From: Bacteroidota bacterium
GTDB lineage: Bacteria; Bacteroidota; Ignavibacteria; UBA10030
Direction of reading: 5' to 3'
Assembly (NCBI GenBank): GCA_003519375.1
Contig: DOWV01000290.1
Location: forward strand, 776 to 11,478
DNA length: 10,703 bases
Made by a program: the position numbers and the translations under genes. Shown piece after piece: positions 1-7,296 of this stretch; within the stretch, counting starts at the first letter, position 1; each line of letters begins with the position of its first letter. The notes beneath the pieces were generated by a model, which was not told the DNA's origin, made no database searches, and saw only the letters and a list, made by a program, of their open reading frames with translations.

Positions 1-732
1 GTGTGCCGGGTCACCCGAGACGGCCGCGAGGTTGGCAAGAACTTCAGCCATTCCTCCGAACTCGACCTTGAGCATCGTCTGCATTTGCTGTTCATCCAGC
101 CGATCCGTCCGCCCTTTCGCCCACGACGCCATTTGCTTCACCACCTGAAGCGCTTCTTTGTTACCACAGAGCGTGTACATTTCGAGCAGGCCTGCATAGA
201 TCTTATGAAGTGTGTACCAGGGCGCCCAGACTCGTTTCCCTGTTTCGACCCGGACGATATACTCTTCCGGAAACGCGCTCAGGTACCCGCCTGGTCCAAG
301 TGCCTTCTGGCACGCTGCAAGCGCACTGACCAGTTCAGTTGCTTTCGCCCGAACTTCTTCGTCCCCGGTGGCAGCATACATCAAGGCACATGCAGTGAGA
401 AAGTGACCGGTGAAATGCCCGCGCAACTCGCAGTTCGGTGCTTCCCAGCCGCCGAGAGGTTCGGCGTCTGAGGGAAGCCCTGCGTTGACGCGAAAATTAT
501 GAACAAGCCGGTTTACGCTGAGGCTCAGCAGGTACTTCCGATTGCGCTCGAGCAGATCTTTCATCGGCCCATCGAGGAGTCGGACCTGATTCAACTCAAA
601 CGGAAGAGCGTTCCGTGCAATTTTCTCGACAACGTCCGCTTTTCCGACTTGTCCCAACGCGGCGTTGATCGAAAAGAGCAAGCATACCAGCGTGACACAT
701 GGAGACACGATCGCGTTGTGGTTGAGTTTCAT
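1..732 (-). CDS. Exported beta-L-arabinofuranosidase, DUF1680 family (GH127/GH146 type), N-terminal part
   Basis: The 244 visible codons run off the left edge, so the C-terminal part, which should hold the catalytic Glu/Cys zinc site of this family, is not seen. Residues 1-28 look like a signal peptide (hydrophobic core around CVTLVCLLFSINA, then AALG), so the enzyme is probably exported. The mature part shows the usual DUF1680 order: ELNQVRLLDGP (about 46-56), NRKYLLSLSVNRL, GGWEAPNCELRGHFTGHFL (about 93-111), LGPGGYLSAFPEE (145-157), VWAPWYTLHKIYAGLLE (168-184) and EFGGMAEVLANL (224-235). Known members release beta-linked L-arabinofuranose from plant glycans; GH127 and GH146 cannot be told apart here. 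The ATG at 732-730 overlaps the stop of the upstream dehydrogenase as ATGA, which suggests translational coupling and membership of the arabinose operon. Family assignment is strong; the exact substrate is inference. Confidence 0.88.
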   Translation of the reverse strand, partial: MKLNHNAIVSPCVTLVCLLFSINAALGQVGKADVVEKIARNALPFELNQVRLLDGPMKDLLERNRKYLLSLSVNRLVHNFRVNAGLPSDAEPLGGWEAPNCELRGHFTGHFLTACALMYAATGDEEVRAKATELVSALAACQKALGPGGYLSAFPEEYIVRVETGKRVWAPWYTLHKIYAGLLEMYTLCGNKEALQVVKQMASWAKGRTDRLDEQQMQTMLKVEFGGMAEVLANLAAVSGDPAH

Positions 733-1775
733 GCCGGCCTCTGAGAGGGAAGTATCATGGCTTTGATTACCTGATCCCGATAATCCGCGTTCAGCGCGAA
801 TGCGGCGGGAGTCTGGCCCAGGGGAAAGCGATGAGTCACGAGGCTCTTGACATCGATGCGGCCTTCCTGCACGAGTTTGATCGCCCGGGGATAGGTATGC
901 TTCATTCGCCTAGAGAGAAGCATTGTGAGTCCTTTTCTCCGCGCCGTTGAATGCCGGACCGCGAGTGAGTCATCGCGCGGGATTCCGACGAGGACCACCT
1001 TCCCTCCGTATCGGACGAGCTCGGCCGCCAGCTGGACGGTTTGGTCGGCCCAGGCGGCTTCGAAAACGACATCGACGCCTCGGCCGAGCGTGGTTATCAT
1101 GACTCTCTCACGAGCATCGAGTCGGGCGGAGTCGACCGGTATTCCGCCGAACCGCTCAACCATACTCAGGCGCCATGGCAGCTGCTCGACCACAAAGAGA
1201 GGATTCAGTCCCGCGGCGCGGGCAACCTGGAGGATCAGCAATCCGATAGGTCCGGCGCCGATAATCGCGGCCGAATCGCCCGATGCGGCTTTCGACAGAT
1301 CGACAGCATGCAGCGCAATTCCAAGCGGCTCGAGCATCGCGCCGGTCTCGGCATCAAATCCTTCAGGAAGAGGAAAACATGTCTTTGCCGGGACGACGAT
1401 CCGTTCACAGAAACAGCCATGGTCGGGGTAGAGTCCGCAGAAATGGAGATTGGTGCAAAGATTTGGATGACCGCGGCGGCAAAGTTCGCACGAACCGCAG
1501 GGTTGGGCGGGATCTACAGCGACCATTTCTCCCACTCGTACAGAAGGTGACAATTCACCTACGGCTTCCACGGTACCGGCGAACTCATGCCCGAGGATCA
1601 AGGGTGCCTTCAGTGCCGTGTCCCCGATCTTCGCATCGAGATAGGTGTGCAGATCACTTCCGCAGACACCAGCCGCCTCGACGCGGACGAGCACCTCGCC
1701 CGGGCCCGGGATTTTAGGCTCGGAGAGTTTTTCTACCCTCAAGTCACGAGGGCCGTGGAGGCGGACACCGATCAT
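729..1775 (-). CDS. Zinc-dependent medium-chain sugar/polyol dehydrogenase
   Basis: A 348-residue protein of the zinc-containing alcohol dehydrogenase superfamily (sorbitol / L-threonine dehydrogenase-like), of normal length. Catalytic zinc ligands are visible as C38 in GVCGSD and H63-E64 in GHEFAGTVEAVG, with E149 in MLEPLG as a further candidate. The structural zinc loop has C93, C96, C99 and C107. The Rossmann glycine motif is GAGPIG (173-178), and an acidic residue at the end of the next strand (E197 in VVEQLPWR) points to NAD rather than NADP. It probably oxidises or reduces a polyol or sugar in the cytoplasm; substrate unknown, with an L-arabinitol or other sugar-alcohol role fitting the context. 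It lies 70 bases after the isomerase and overlaps the glycosidase by four bases. No clear Shine-Dalgarno precedes the ATG; the upstream bases are A/T-rich and repeat-derived. Confidence 0.88.
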   Translation of the reverse strand: MIGVRLHGPRDLRVEKLSEPKIPGPGEVLVRVEAAGVCGSDLHTYLDAKIGDTALKAPLILGHEFAGTVEAVGELSPSVRVGEMVAVDPAQPCGSCELCRRGHPNLCTNLHFCGLYPDHGCFCERIVVPAKTCFPLPEGFDAETGAMLEPLGIALHAVDLSKAASGDSAAIIGAGPIGLLILQVARAAGLNPLFVVEQLPWRLSMVERFGGIPVDSARLDARERVMITTLGRGVDVVFEAAWADQTVQLAAELVRYGGKVVLVGIPRDDSLAVRHSTARRKGLTMLLSRRMKHTYPRAIKLVQEGRIDVKSLVTHRFPLGQTPAAFALNADYRDQVIKAMILPSQRPA

Positions 1776-1780
1776 GAGAA

Positions 1781-1841
1781 TTTTCGAATGTCGGTTTTCG
1801 ATCGTCGATTGTCGTCTTACTTCTTACGTTTCACGTCTTAC
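1781..1841. repeat. Short TCG- and CTTAC-rich degenerate intergenic repeat
   Basis: Between the isomerase and dehydrogenase genes the plus strand holds repeated TCG units (TTCGAATGTCGG, then CGATCGTCGATTGTCG) followed by CTTAC three times (1816-1820, 1823-1827, 1837-1841) and ACGT twice (1826-1829, 1833-1836). It looks like a slippage-grown filler repeat rather than a gene. It reaches almost to the dehydrogenase start codon. Confidence 0.6.
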
Positions 1842-1845
1842 TGAT

Positions 1846-3324
1846 TCAGAAAGGTCCTTCACCATCGTACATCATTCCCGCCGGCCGATTGAACGAGATA
1901 TCCTTTATTCCAATCAGGCGCATGGCATCCCACAACGTCCGGCCCGAGTGATCGAACGCCACAGCTGTGTGGTGCGGGAACCGCTTCTCGAGCAAAGCGT
2001 GTCGATAGAACCTTTCCATCTCTTTGACCGCAAAAACCGCTATGCAGCCGAACGATTTGGGATCGATGTTGAGGATCTCTCCTTCGGCGACGTAGGCCTT
2101 CATCTCAGCATCGGCCGTCGATTGAAGCCTGAAGATGGTCATACTGCCCGGACGGATTTGCCCCTCTAACGTTCCACGTGTTATTTTCGGCTCCTTTCCG
2201 GACTCCATCAGCCGATTCATGATCAGTTGATACTTCATTGAGAACGAGAGCATGCAGGCAGACGAGGTATTGCCACAATGGAATCCCATGAAGAGATCGT
2301 TGTTCGTGTAGGAACCGACCGTCGATCGCGCCTCCTCGTACATATCCTGCGGAACCGTATTGTTGATATCGAGGATCGCTGCCGGCAGTCCGGTTGCGCA
2401 CGTGCAGATGTATTCGCTCAGCCCTCCATAGATATCCGACTCGCACGAAATCGGGATGCCGTGCGTCGCAAGCCGGGAGTTGATGAAACACGGGACAAAT
2501 CCGAAGAACTTCTCGAACGACGGCCAGCACTTGTTCGCGAACACGGCGTACTTCGAAGCTCCGAGGTTTTTTTCCATGAAGTCAAGCAGCGAGATCTCGA
2601 ATTGCGCGAGCGGCTCAAGAAGATCAGGATACATGTTCCCCTTCCCGAGTTCCTTCGCCATCTCGGCCGCGATGGGTTTGATGCGCGGGTCACCTTTCTT
2701 GGAGAGGAAGATATCATACATATCGAGTTCGCTGTTCTCCATGATCTCGACGCCGATATCAAAGAGGGGCTTGATCGGAGCATGACACGTCAGGAAGTCG
2801 TAAGGCCGCGGACCAAAGGAGAATATCTTGAGCTGCTTGATTCCCAGGTAGACGCGTGCGACAGGTATAAACTCCTTGATCATGGACGCGACTTCGGCCG
2901 CTATGCCGACCGGCTGCCGGGGGATATGGACGTTCAGATTGCGAAGCCCGACGTTGTACGAGGCGCTCAGGAGTCCGCAGTAGGCATCCCCCCTGCCATC
3001 GTACAGATCCTTCCCTGTTTCCTCGGCGGCTGCTGCCAGCATCACAGGCCCGTTGAATTTCTGCGCCAGCAACGTGGTTGGACCTTCGGGTCCGAAGTTG
3101 CCGAGGTAGAGAACGACGGCGTTCACTTTTTTCTCACGCAGTTCCTCGAGCGCCTTGAGCACATCGGTTTCGCTCTCTACGACAGTCTGAAGCTCGACAA
3201 CCGGTATGTTCTTCGCCTTGCACTGCTCGACGACCTTTACCCGGCGTTTCCTGGACAATTCAGCCGGGAAACAGTCCCTGCTGACGGCTACGATTCCCAA
3301 CGTGACGACTGGTAGATTTCTCAT
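1846..3324 (-). CDS. L-fucose/L-arabinose isomerase-family protein, candidate L-arabinose isomerase
   Basis: A 492-residue cytoplasmic protein resembling the L-fucose isomerase-related (COG2407-like) group, which converts aldoses to ketoses using a divalent metal. Visible landmarks are an N-terminal Rossmann-like half (VNAVVLYLGNFGPEGPT, about 67-83), the acidic site CESDIYGG with E295, AAILDIN with D319, FHCGN with H349, and HHTAVAFDHSG with H451/H452. By position and spacing E295 and D319 look equivalent to the Mn-binding Glu and Asp of E. coli FucI, with a C-terminal His as third ligand. This is my alignment by eye. The protein follows araD by 230 bases and precedes a dehydrogenase and a beta-L-arabinofuranosidase. 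With araB and araD present and no classical araA in view, conversion of L-arabinose to L-ribulose is the likely job; L-fucose or another deoxy-sugar is an alternative. The ATG is preceded by AAGGAG with seven bases of spacing, so the start is secure. Confidence 0.82.
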   Translation of the reverse strand: MRNLPVVTLGIVAVSRDCFPAELSRKRRVKVVEQCKAKNIPVVELQTVVESETDVLKALEELREKKVNAVVLYLGNFGPEGPTTLLAQKFNGPVMLAAAAEETGKDLYDGRGDAYCGLLSASYNVGLRNLNVHIPRQPVGIAAEVASMIKEFIPVARVYLGIKQLKIFSFGPRPYDFLTCHAPIKPLFDIGVEIMENSELDMYDIFLSKKGDPRIKPIAAEMAKELGKGNMYPDLLEPLAQFEISLLDFMEKNLGASKYAVFANKCWPSFEKFFGFVPCFINSRLATHGIPISCESDIYGGLSEYICTCATGLPAAILDINNTVPQDMYEEARSTVGSYTNNDLFMGFHCGNTSSACMLSFSMKYQLIMNRLMESGKEPKITRGTLEGQIRPGSMTIFRLQSTADAEMKAYVAEGEILNIDPKSFGCIAVFAVKEMERFYRHALLEKRFPHHTAVAFDHSGRTLWDAMRLIGIKDISFNRPAGMMYDGEGPF

Positions 3325-3340
3325 TCGATGACTCCTTATG
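3325..3340 (-). promoter_or_regulatory. Strong ribosome binding site of the isomerase gene
   Basis: On the minus strand the sequence CATAAGGAGTCATCGA precedes the ATG at 3324. AAGGAG with seven bases of spacing is the clearest Shine-Dalgarno in the window and fixes this start. Confidence 0.75.
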
Positions 3341-3392
3341 TTCTGGCAGCTTTTTGTTTTCGCAATTCAAACATAATGCCTAGCGGATAATT

Positions 3393-3406
3393 GGGGCTGA
3401 AGCCCC
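3393..3406. repeat. Palindrome GGGGCT-GA-AGCCCC
   Basis: Six-base arms around a two-base loop, in the spacer between araD and the isomerase gene. It is one of four small GC-rich hairpins in this spacer and lies nearest the isomerase start. Confidence 0.7.
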
Positions 3407-3428
3407 GTCATGATTTGGTTGTTCTGTA

Positions 3429-3448
3429 CCCCGACCTGAAGGTCGGGG
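3429..3448. repeat. Palindrome CCCCGACC-TGAA-GGTCGGGG
   Basis: Perfect eight-base arms around a TGAA loop, in the araD-isomerase spacer. A close relative with the same CCCCGAC and GGTCGGGG ends and the same flanking TA and C lies at 7604-7624, so this is a dispersed family (REP-like) rather than a one-off hairpin. Confidence 0.8.
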
Positions 3449-3487
3449 CAACACCTGGAATTGCCGCGCCCTTTGCAGTTTCACCGC

Positions 3488-3504
3488 ATCCCGCTCCGCG
3501 GGAT
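3488..3504. repeat. Palindrome ATCCCGC-TCC-GCGGGAT
   Basis: Seven-base arms with a three-base loop, the third hairpin in the araD-isomerase spacer. Its sequence differs from the other three. Confidence 0.7.
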
Positions 3505-3532
3505 AGGGCGTGGGTAGGATCAAACAAGCCCA

Positions 3533-3546
3533 GGGGTTTCAACCCC
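3533..3546. repeat. Palindrome GGGGTT-TC-AACCCC just after araD
   Basis: Six-base arms with a two-base loop, starting eight bases beyond the araD stop. On the transcribed strand it forms a hairpin but is followed by CTGGGCTTGTTTG rather than a clean T run, so it is at best a weak terminator; an mRNA 3'-end stabiliser is as likely. Confidence 0.6.
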
Positions 3547-3554
3547 AAATCAAA

Positions 3555-4250
3555 TCATTCCTGCCCGTAATATGCATCGGGCCCATGTTTCCTCGAAAAA
3601 TGTTTTTCAATGAGCGATTTCTTCAGGCGAGGGACTGATGGATTGATCTGCAAGGTGAGCGAAGCCATCTTCGCCAGCTCTTCCAGCATCTGGCTATGAT
3701 AGAGCGCCTTTTCCGGCGATTCGCCCCACGTAAAAGGCCCGTGACAGGCGACGAGCACCATAGGGACTTCCTTGTAGGAGCGTTTCACGAACGATGCGAG
3801 AATCTGGTTGCCGGTTTCTTCTTCGTAGTCGCCCTTGATCATATTGTCGCTCATCGCTTTCGTGCAGGGAACATCCTCCGCCAGAAGATCGGCATGCGTC
3901 GTACCGAGAATCGGAATCGGCTTCATCGCCTGAGCCCATGCCACAGCATACGTTGAATGCGTGTGCACCACTCCGCCAATATCAGGGAAATTCCGATAGA
4001 GCAGTGTGTGCGTTTTCGTGTCCGACGATGGTCGAAGTTTCCCTTCAACAACCCTGTTGTCCAGGTCGACAATGACGATGTCATGGATCTTGAGATCACG
4101 ATACACCACACCGCTCGGTTTGATGGCAACAAGACCTTCCTGCCGGTCAATGCCACTGACATTCCCAAACGACCGGATGACAAGTCCCAGTAACGGTAAC
4201 TCCTGGTTGCATCGCCAGACACGCTCTTTGAGTTCTTTGATTTTGCTCAT
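3555..4250 (-). CDS. araD: L-ribulose-5-phosphate 4-epimerase
   Basis: Interconverts L-ribulose 5-phosphate and D-xylulose 5-phosphate, the last step of L-arabinose breakdown, in the cytoplasm. The 231-residue length equals E. coli AraD. Class II aldolase/epimerase motifs are present: FGNVSGID (28-35) and KPSGVVY (44-50) for phosphate binding, the Asp in SSDTKTH (D77), zinc ligands H96 and H98 in VVHTHST and H170 in VACHGPFTWG, and D121 in THADLL. A C-terminal Tyr pair (Y227/Y228 in DAYYGQ) matches the catalytic Tyr of the E. coli enzyme. These residues favour the epimerase over L-fuculose-1-phosphate aldolase. It starts 33 bases after araB ends, with AGGA seven bases before the ATG, so the two are almost certainly co-transcribed. 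A hairpin cluster follows its stop codon. Confidence 0.93.
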   Translation of the reverse strand: MSKIKELKERVWRCNQELPLLGLVIRSFGNVSGIDRQEGLVAIKPSGVVYRDLKIHDIVIVDLDNRVVEGKLRPSSDTKTHTLLYRNFPDIGGVVHTHSTYAVAWAQAMKPIPILGTTHADLLAEDVPCTKAMSDNMIKGDYEEETGNQILASFVKRSYKEVPMVLVACHGPFTWGESPEKALYHSQMLEELAKMASLTLQINPSVPRLKKSLIEKHFSRKHGPDAYYGQE

Positions 4251-4283
4251 GCGTTTATCCTATGAAGATGCTGAAAAACGAAA

Positions 4284-5984
4284 CTAGTTTCTTGAAGCGG
4301 CACTCCTGTTGAGGATTTCTTCCTCCACAAAATCACCCAAATTCAGGTAGCGTTCGTACAGCTTAAGGTATTTCGCCGCGGCAGCCGGATCGGGTTTGTA
4401 CTCCAGTTCCATCCCACCGCCCATCGATGTCTTGGCATCCCCGACTGTCGGATGGACTCCCGCGACAACGGCGGCGAACATCGCTGCTCCGAGCGCACAA
4501 GTTTGCTCAGACGCAGGAACCTTGATCGGCACGTTCAGCACATCAGCCACAACCTGCATAATGAATGGCGATTTCTTGGCGACACCGCCCAGCGCAATGA
4601 CACCTTCGATCTTCACACCCTCAGCCCGGAATCGTTCCACGATCCTCTTTGCCCCGAACGCCGTTGCCTCAACGAGCGCCCTGAACACACGCGGTGCGTC
4701 GCTGCCGAGCGTGAGTCCGGTGATCGCTCCCTTCAACAACTGATTCGCGTCAGGCGTCCTTCGCCCGTTCAGCCAGTCGACAGCAACCATGCCGCTCACA
4801 TCGATGGGAATCTTTGCGGCCTCCTGCGAGAGTTCTGCAATGAGATTGCCTCCCAGCTCCCTGGTGATCTTCTCCTTCACATCAGGACCGACCACGTTGC
4901 TCTTGGCGAGCAAGTGTTCGACGGGCCACAAGAGCATATCCCGAAACCACGCATAGACATCGCCGAACGCAGATTGACCCGCCTCAAGCCCGATCATGCC
5001 GGGTATGATCGAGCCATCGACCTGACCGCAAATTCCCCGGACGAGATGCTCTCCGATATCTGTTGCCGGCACGACGATCATATCGCACGTCGAAGTCCCC
5101 ATGATTTTCGTCAGCACATACGGTTTGATCTCGCCGCCCACCGCACCCATGTGCGCGTCAAACGCCCCGACACCCACTTGCACGCGGGGATGGAGCCCGA
5201 GACGCTTCGCCCATTCCGCCGTCATCGTGCCGACGCTGATGTCACTCGTATAGGTTTTGTCGAAAAGTCGGCTGCGTAGTCCCGCAAGCAGCGGATCGAG
5301 CTTTACCAGGAACTCTTCTGAAGGAAGCCCTCCGAACGAATCGTGCCACATCGCCTTGTGACCGGCTGCACAGCGGCTGCGCATCATCACCAGGGGATCG
5401 GTCTTGCCTGTGAGCAGGGCGGGGATCCAATCACAATGTTCAACCCAGGAAAACGCGGACTCCCGGACTGCGGTGTCGAGGCGAAGAATGTGCAGGAGCT
5501 TAGCCCAAAACCACTCGGAGGAGTATACCCCCCCCTCAAAGCGTGTGAAGTCAGTTCCCCCCCATGACCGCGCGAGGGCGTTGATCTCACCTGCTTCCTG
5601 CACCGCGGTGTGGTCCTTCCAGAGGATGAACATCGCATTCGGATTGTCCTTGAACTCCGGGAGGAGCGCAAGGGGCGTTCCGTGGCGGTCGACTGCTACC
5701 GGAGTCGATCCCGTCGTATCGACCGAGAGGCCGACTACATGCTCAGCGGTCCCATTCGGGGCAGCGGCCAGAGCACCGCGAATACTCTGTTCCAGGCCCT
5801 CGAGGTGGTCGAGCGGGTGCTGCCGAAACTGATTGCGCGCCGCGTCGCAGAAAAGCCCGTCATTCCACCGGGGATAGACAAAAACCGCGCTCGCGATTTC
5901 ACGTCCGTTGGAGGCATCCACGACAACACTCCGGACAGAATCCGTTCCGTAGTCCACTCCTATCACAAACCGGTTTCCACTCAT
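4284..5984 (-). CDS. araB: Ribulokinase (FGGY family)
   Basis: Phosphorylates L-ribulose to L-ribulose 5-phosphate with ATP, in the cytoplasm. FGGY-kinase landmarks are seen in order: GVDYGTDSVRS (9-19) as the N-terminal ATP-binding loop, SVDTTGSTPVAVD (87-99), LWKDHTA (121-127), GAFDAHMGAVG (273-283) with D276 as probable catalytic base, IMGTSTCDM (294-302), then GGVAKKSPF and CALGAAMFAA in the C-terminal half. GTDSVRS, WKDHTA and GTSTCDM are typical of AraB rather than xylulokinase. I chose the ATG at 5984: AAGGA precedes it with good spacing and it gives 566 residues, the length of E. coli AraB. The frame stays open to a TTG at 6047 that would add 21 residues without family character. It follows the LacI-type regulator by 59 bases and precedes araD by 33 bases. 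Two long G runs lie inside the gene, with the frame intact. Confidence 0.95.
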   Translation of the reverse strand: MSGNRFVIGVDYGTDSVRSVVVDASNGREIASAVFVYPRWNDGLFCDAARNQFRQHPLDHLEGLEQSIRGALAAAPNGTAEHVVGLSVDTTGSTPVAVDRHGTPLALLPEFKDNPNAMFILWKDHTAVQEAGEINALARSWGGTDFTRFEGGVYSSEWFWAKLLHILRLDTAVRESAFSWVEHCDWIPALLTGKTDPLVMMRSRCAAGHKAMWHDSFGGLPSEEFLVKLDPLLAGLRSRLFDKTYTSDISVGTMTAEWAKRLGLHPRVQVGVGAFDAHMGAVGGEIKPYVLTKIMGTSTCDMIVVPATDIGEHLVRGICGQVDGSIIPGMIGLEAGQSAFGDVYAWFRDMLLWPVEHLLAKSNVVGPDVKEKITRELGGNLIAELSQEAAKIPIDVSGMVAVDWLNGRRTPDANQLLKGAITGLTLGSDAPRVFRALVEATAFGAKRIVERFRAEGVKIEGVIALGGVAKKSPFIMQVVADVLNVPIKVPASEQTCALGAAMFAAVVAGVHPTVGDAKTSMGGGMELEYKPDPAAAAKYLKLYERYLNLGDFVEEEILNRSAASRN

Positions 5985-5998
5985 ACGTATTTCCTTAC
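5985..5998 (-). promoter_or_regulatory. Ribosome binding site deciding the araB start
   Basis: The minus strand reads GTAAGGAAATACGT just before the ATG at 5984. AAGGA at about seven bases supports this start over the TTG at 6047, which overlaps the regulator's stop codon. Confidence 0.6.
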
Positions 5999-6043
5999 TT
6001 CGCTGGTTGATGTTTGATCCGCACGACACATCACCACCCGCGT

Positions 6044-7078
6044 TCAATCCACATAATACTTCAGATTATCCCGAGTCAGAATATCGATCGGGACCATGAT
6101 CTTGCTCTTCACATTCTCCCGCAACACGACATGCTCGTACAGACAGTAGATCCCCTCATATCCCTGCATCTCGGGTCTTTGACTGATCAAAAAACTTACG
6201 AGCCCTGACTCGACGCATCTGCAATTCTTCGGGATCAGATCATAGCCGACGATGCAGACATTTCTTTTCTTCCCGTTTGCATGGATTCCCTTCGCAATGG
6301 GGTGCGTCCAGGCATTCGAAACAAAGATTCCGCCGAGTTCGGGGTTCTCCCTGAGAATCTGCCTGACACTCGAAGAGAATGCGCTTTCTCCCTGGTGACT
6401 GTCGACGTCGTAGAGTTTGTGAACGATTTTGGGGTTCTCCTTGATCCGGCTCAGGAATCCGCGCAATCGTTCCTCAATGTGAAAATCCGACGGATTCACT
6501 CGTACGACCGCGACCATTCCCCCTCCATGCATCACCGTGAGCATGAGATTCGCGGCAAGAAGTCCGCTCGTGTACGAGTCCTGGCCTATGGCCGAAAGAC
6601 ACTCGGTACCCGGGATTGACGAATCGAAGAAGACGTAGGGAAGTGTCTTCGGAACCTCCGCGAGCAGCCGGGCCGCGACCGATTGCAGCACGGGAGCGAT
6701 AAGGAGACCATCCGGTTTTCTTGCGAGCGACTTCCGAAATGCACTTTCGAAAGAACGTTCAGAATAGCGGTCATAGGTGAAGTACTGCAGCCTGATTCTG
6801 TGATTGGTCAATTCCTGTCCGGCCCGGTCGATGCCGTTGGCCGGAATCCGCCAATACCCGCTGTCCTGCGAAAGCCGCGGCATCAGTACCGCGAAATGGA
6901 AAACACGATCAAGGGACAAGTTGCGCGCAAAGATGTTCGGCCGGTATCCGAGTTCCTCCACGATACGCAGAACCCGGTTCTTCGTCTCATCGGAGACTCG
7001 GCCGCGGTTATGCATGACGCGGTCCACGGTCCCGATCGAAACTTCTGCCCGCACCGCGATATCTTTGATCGATGCCAT
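6044..7078 (-). CDS. LacI-family transcriptional regulator, probable repressor of the arabinose operon
   Basis: A 344-residue regulator with the LacI layout. A DNA-binding helix-turn-helix spans about residues 3-23 (ASIKDIAVRAEVSIGTVDRV), then HNRGRVSDETKNRV and a hinge helix around YRPNIFARNLS (45-55). A periplasmic-binding-protein-like sensor domain fills the rest (FAVLMPRL, KPDGLLIAP, GGIFVSNAW, IVGYDLIP). The recognition helix has Asp where most LacI proteins have Ser (TVDRV rather than TVSRV), a form I associate with Bacteroidota-type LacI proteins that sense sugars. Being the first gene before araB and araD, it probably controls them and itself; the effector is unknown, with L-arabinose or a phosphorylated intermediate likely. 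The ATG at 7078 is preferred over the TTG at 7081 because AGGAAG lies seven bases before it. A palindrome about 210 bases upstream is a candidate operator. Confidence 0.9.
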   Translation of the reverse strand: MASIKDIAVRAEVSIGTVDRVMHNRGRVSDETKNRVLRIVEELGYRPNIFARNLSLDRVFHFAVLMPRLSQDSGYWRIPANGIDRAGQELTNHRIRLQYFTYDRYSERSFESAFRKSLARKPDGLLIAPVLQSVAARLLAEVPKTLPYVFFDSSIPGTECLSAIGQDSYTSGLLAANLMLTVMHGGGMVAVVRVNPSDFHIEERLRGFLSRIKENPKIVHKLYDVDSHQGESAFSSSVRQILRENPELGGIFVSNAWTHPIAKGIHANGKKRNVCIVGYDLIPKNCRCVESGLVSFLISQRPEMQGYEGIYCLYEHVVLRENVKSKIMVPIDILTRDNLKYYVD

Positions 7079-7276
7079 CAACGTGCTTCCTGGTCCGGGC
7101 GAAGCTCTGCTTCAGCTCTCTCAATATGAACGATGCGGAGATCGCAGGAGAAGACCCTGCTCTTGAGAATTGAGAGAATCGGGAAAACCGGCTGGTCCGA
7201 TGCTCGGCTGGACGATTGCTTCATTGCGTGAGTCTTCTTGAGGTTTAGCGGTGCGGCAGGAAGCGAAATGCTTATG

Positions 7277-7296
7277 ACGCAAAATGCGTTAACGCA
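7277..7296. promoter_or_regulatory. Operator-like perfect palindrome TGCGTTAACGCA
   Basis: Positions 7285-7296 read TGCGTTAACGCA, a perfect 12-base palindrome about 207 bases before the regulator's ATG. A second, overlapping inverted repeat ACGCA-AAA-TGCGT occupies 7277-7289. LacI-family operators are palindromes of this kind and size, and the regulator gene is the next gene downstream, so autoregulation and control of araBD through this site is the natural reading. Binding is inferred. No second copy was noticed before the isomerase or mutarotase genes. Confidence 0.5.

Noticed and set aside
1..471. Open frame on the plus strand at the left edge
   Set aside because: The minus strand carries an unbroken DUF1680 reading across the same bases with clear family motifs.
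2278..3315. A 345-codon open frame on the plus strand
   Set aside because: It lies opposite the well-supported isomerase gene, shows no family motifs and is rich in charged low-complexity sequence, as expected of an antisense shadow in GC-rich DNA.
4452..5279. A 275-codon open frame on the plus strand
   Set aside because: It is antisense to araB, whose motifs run through the whole region; no domain is recognisable in the plus-strand reading.
5985..6047. Extended araB start at TTG 6047
   Set aside because: The extra 21 residues have no family character, and the ATG at 5984 has a good ribosome binding site and gives the usual AraB length.
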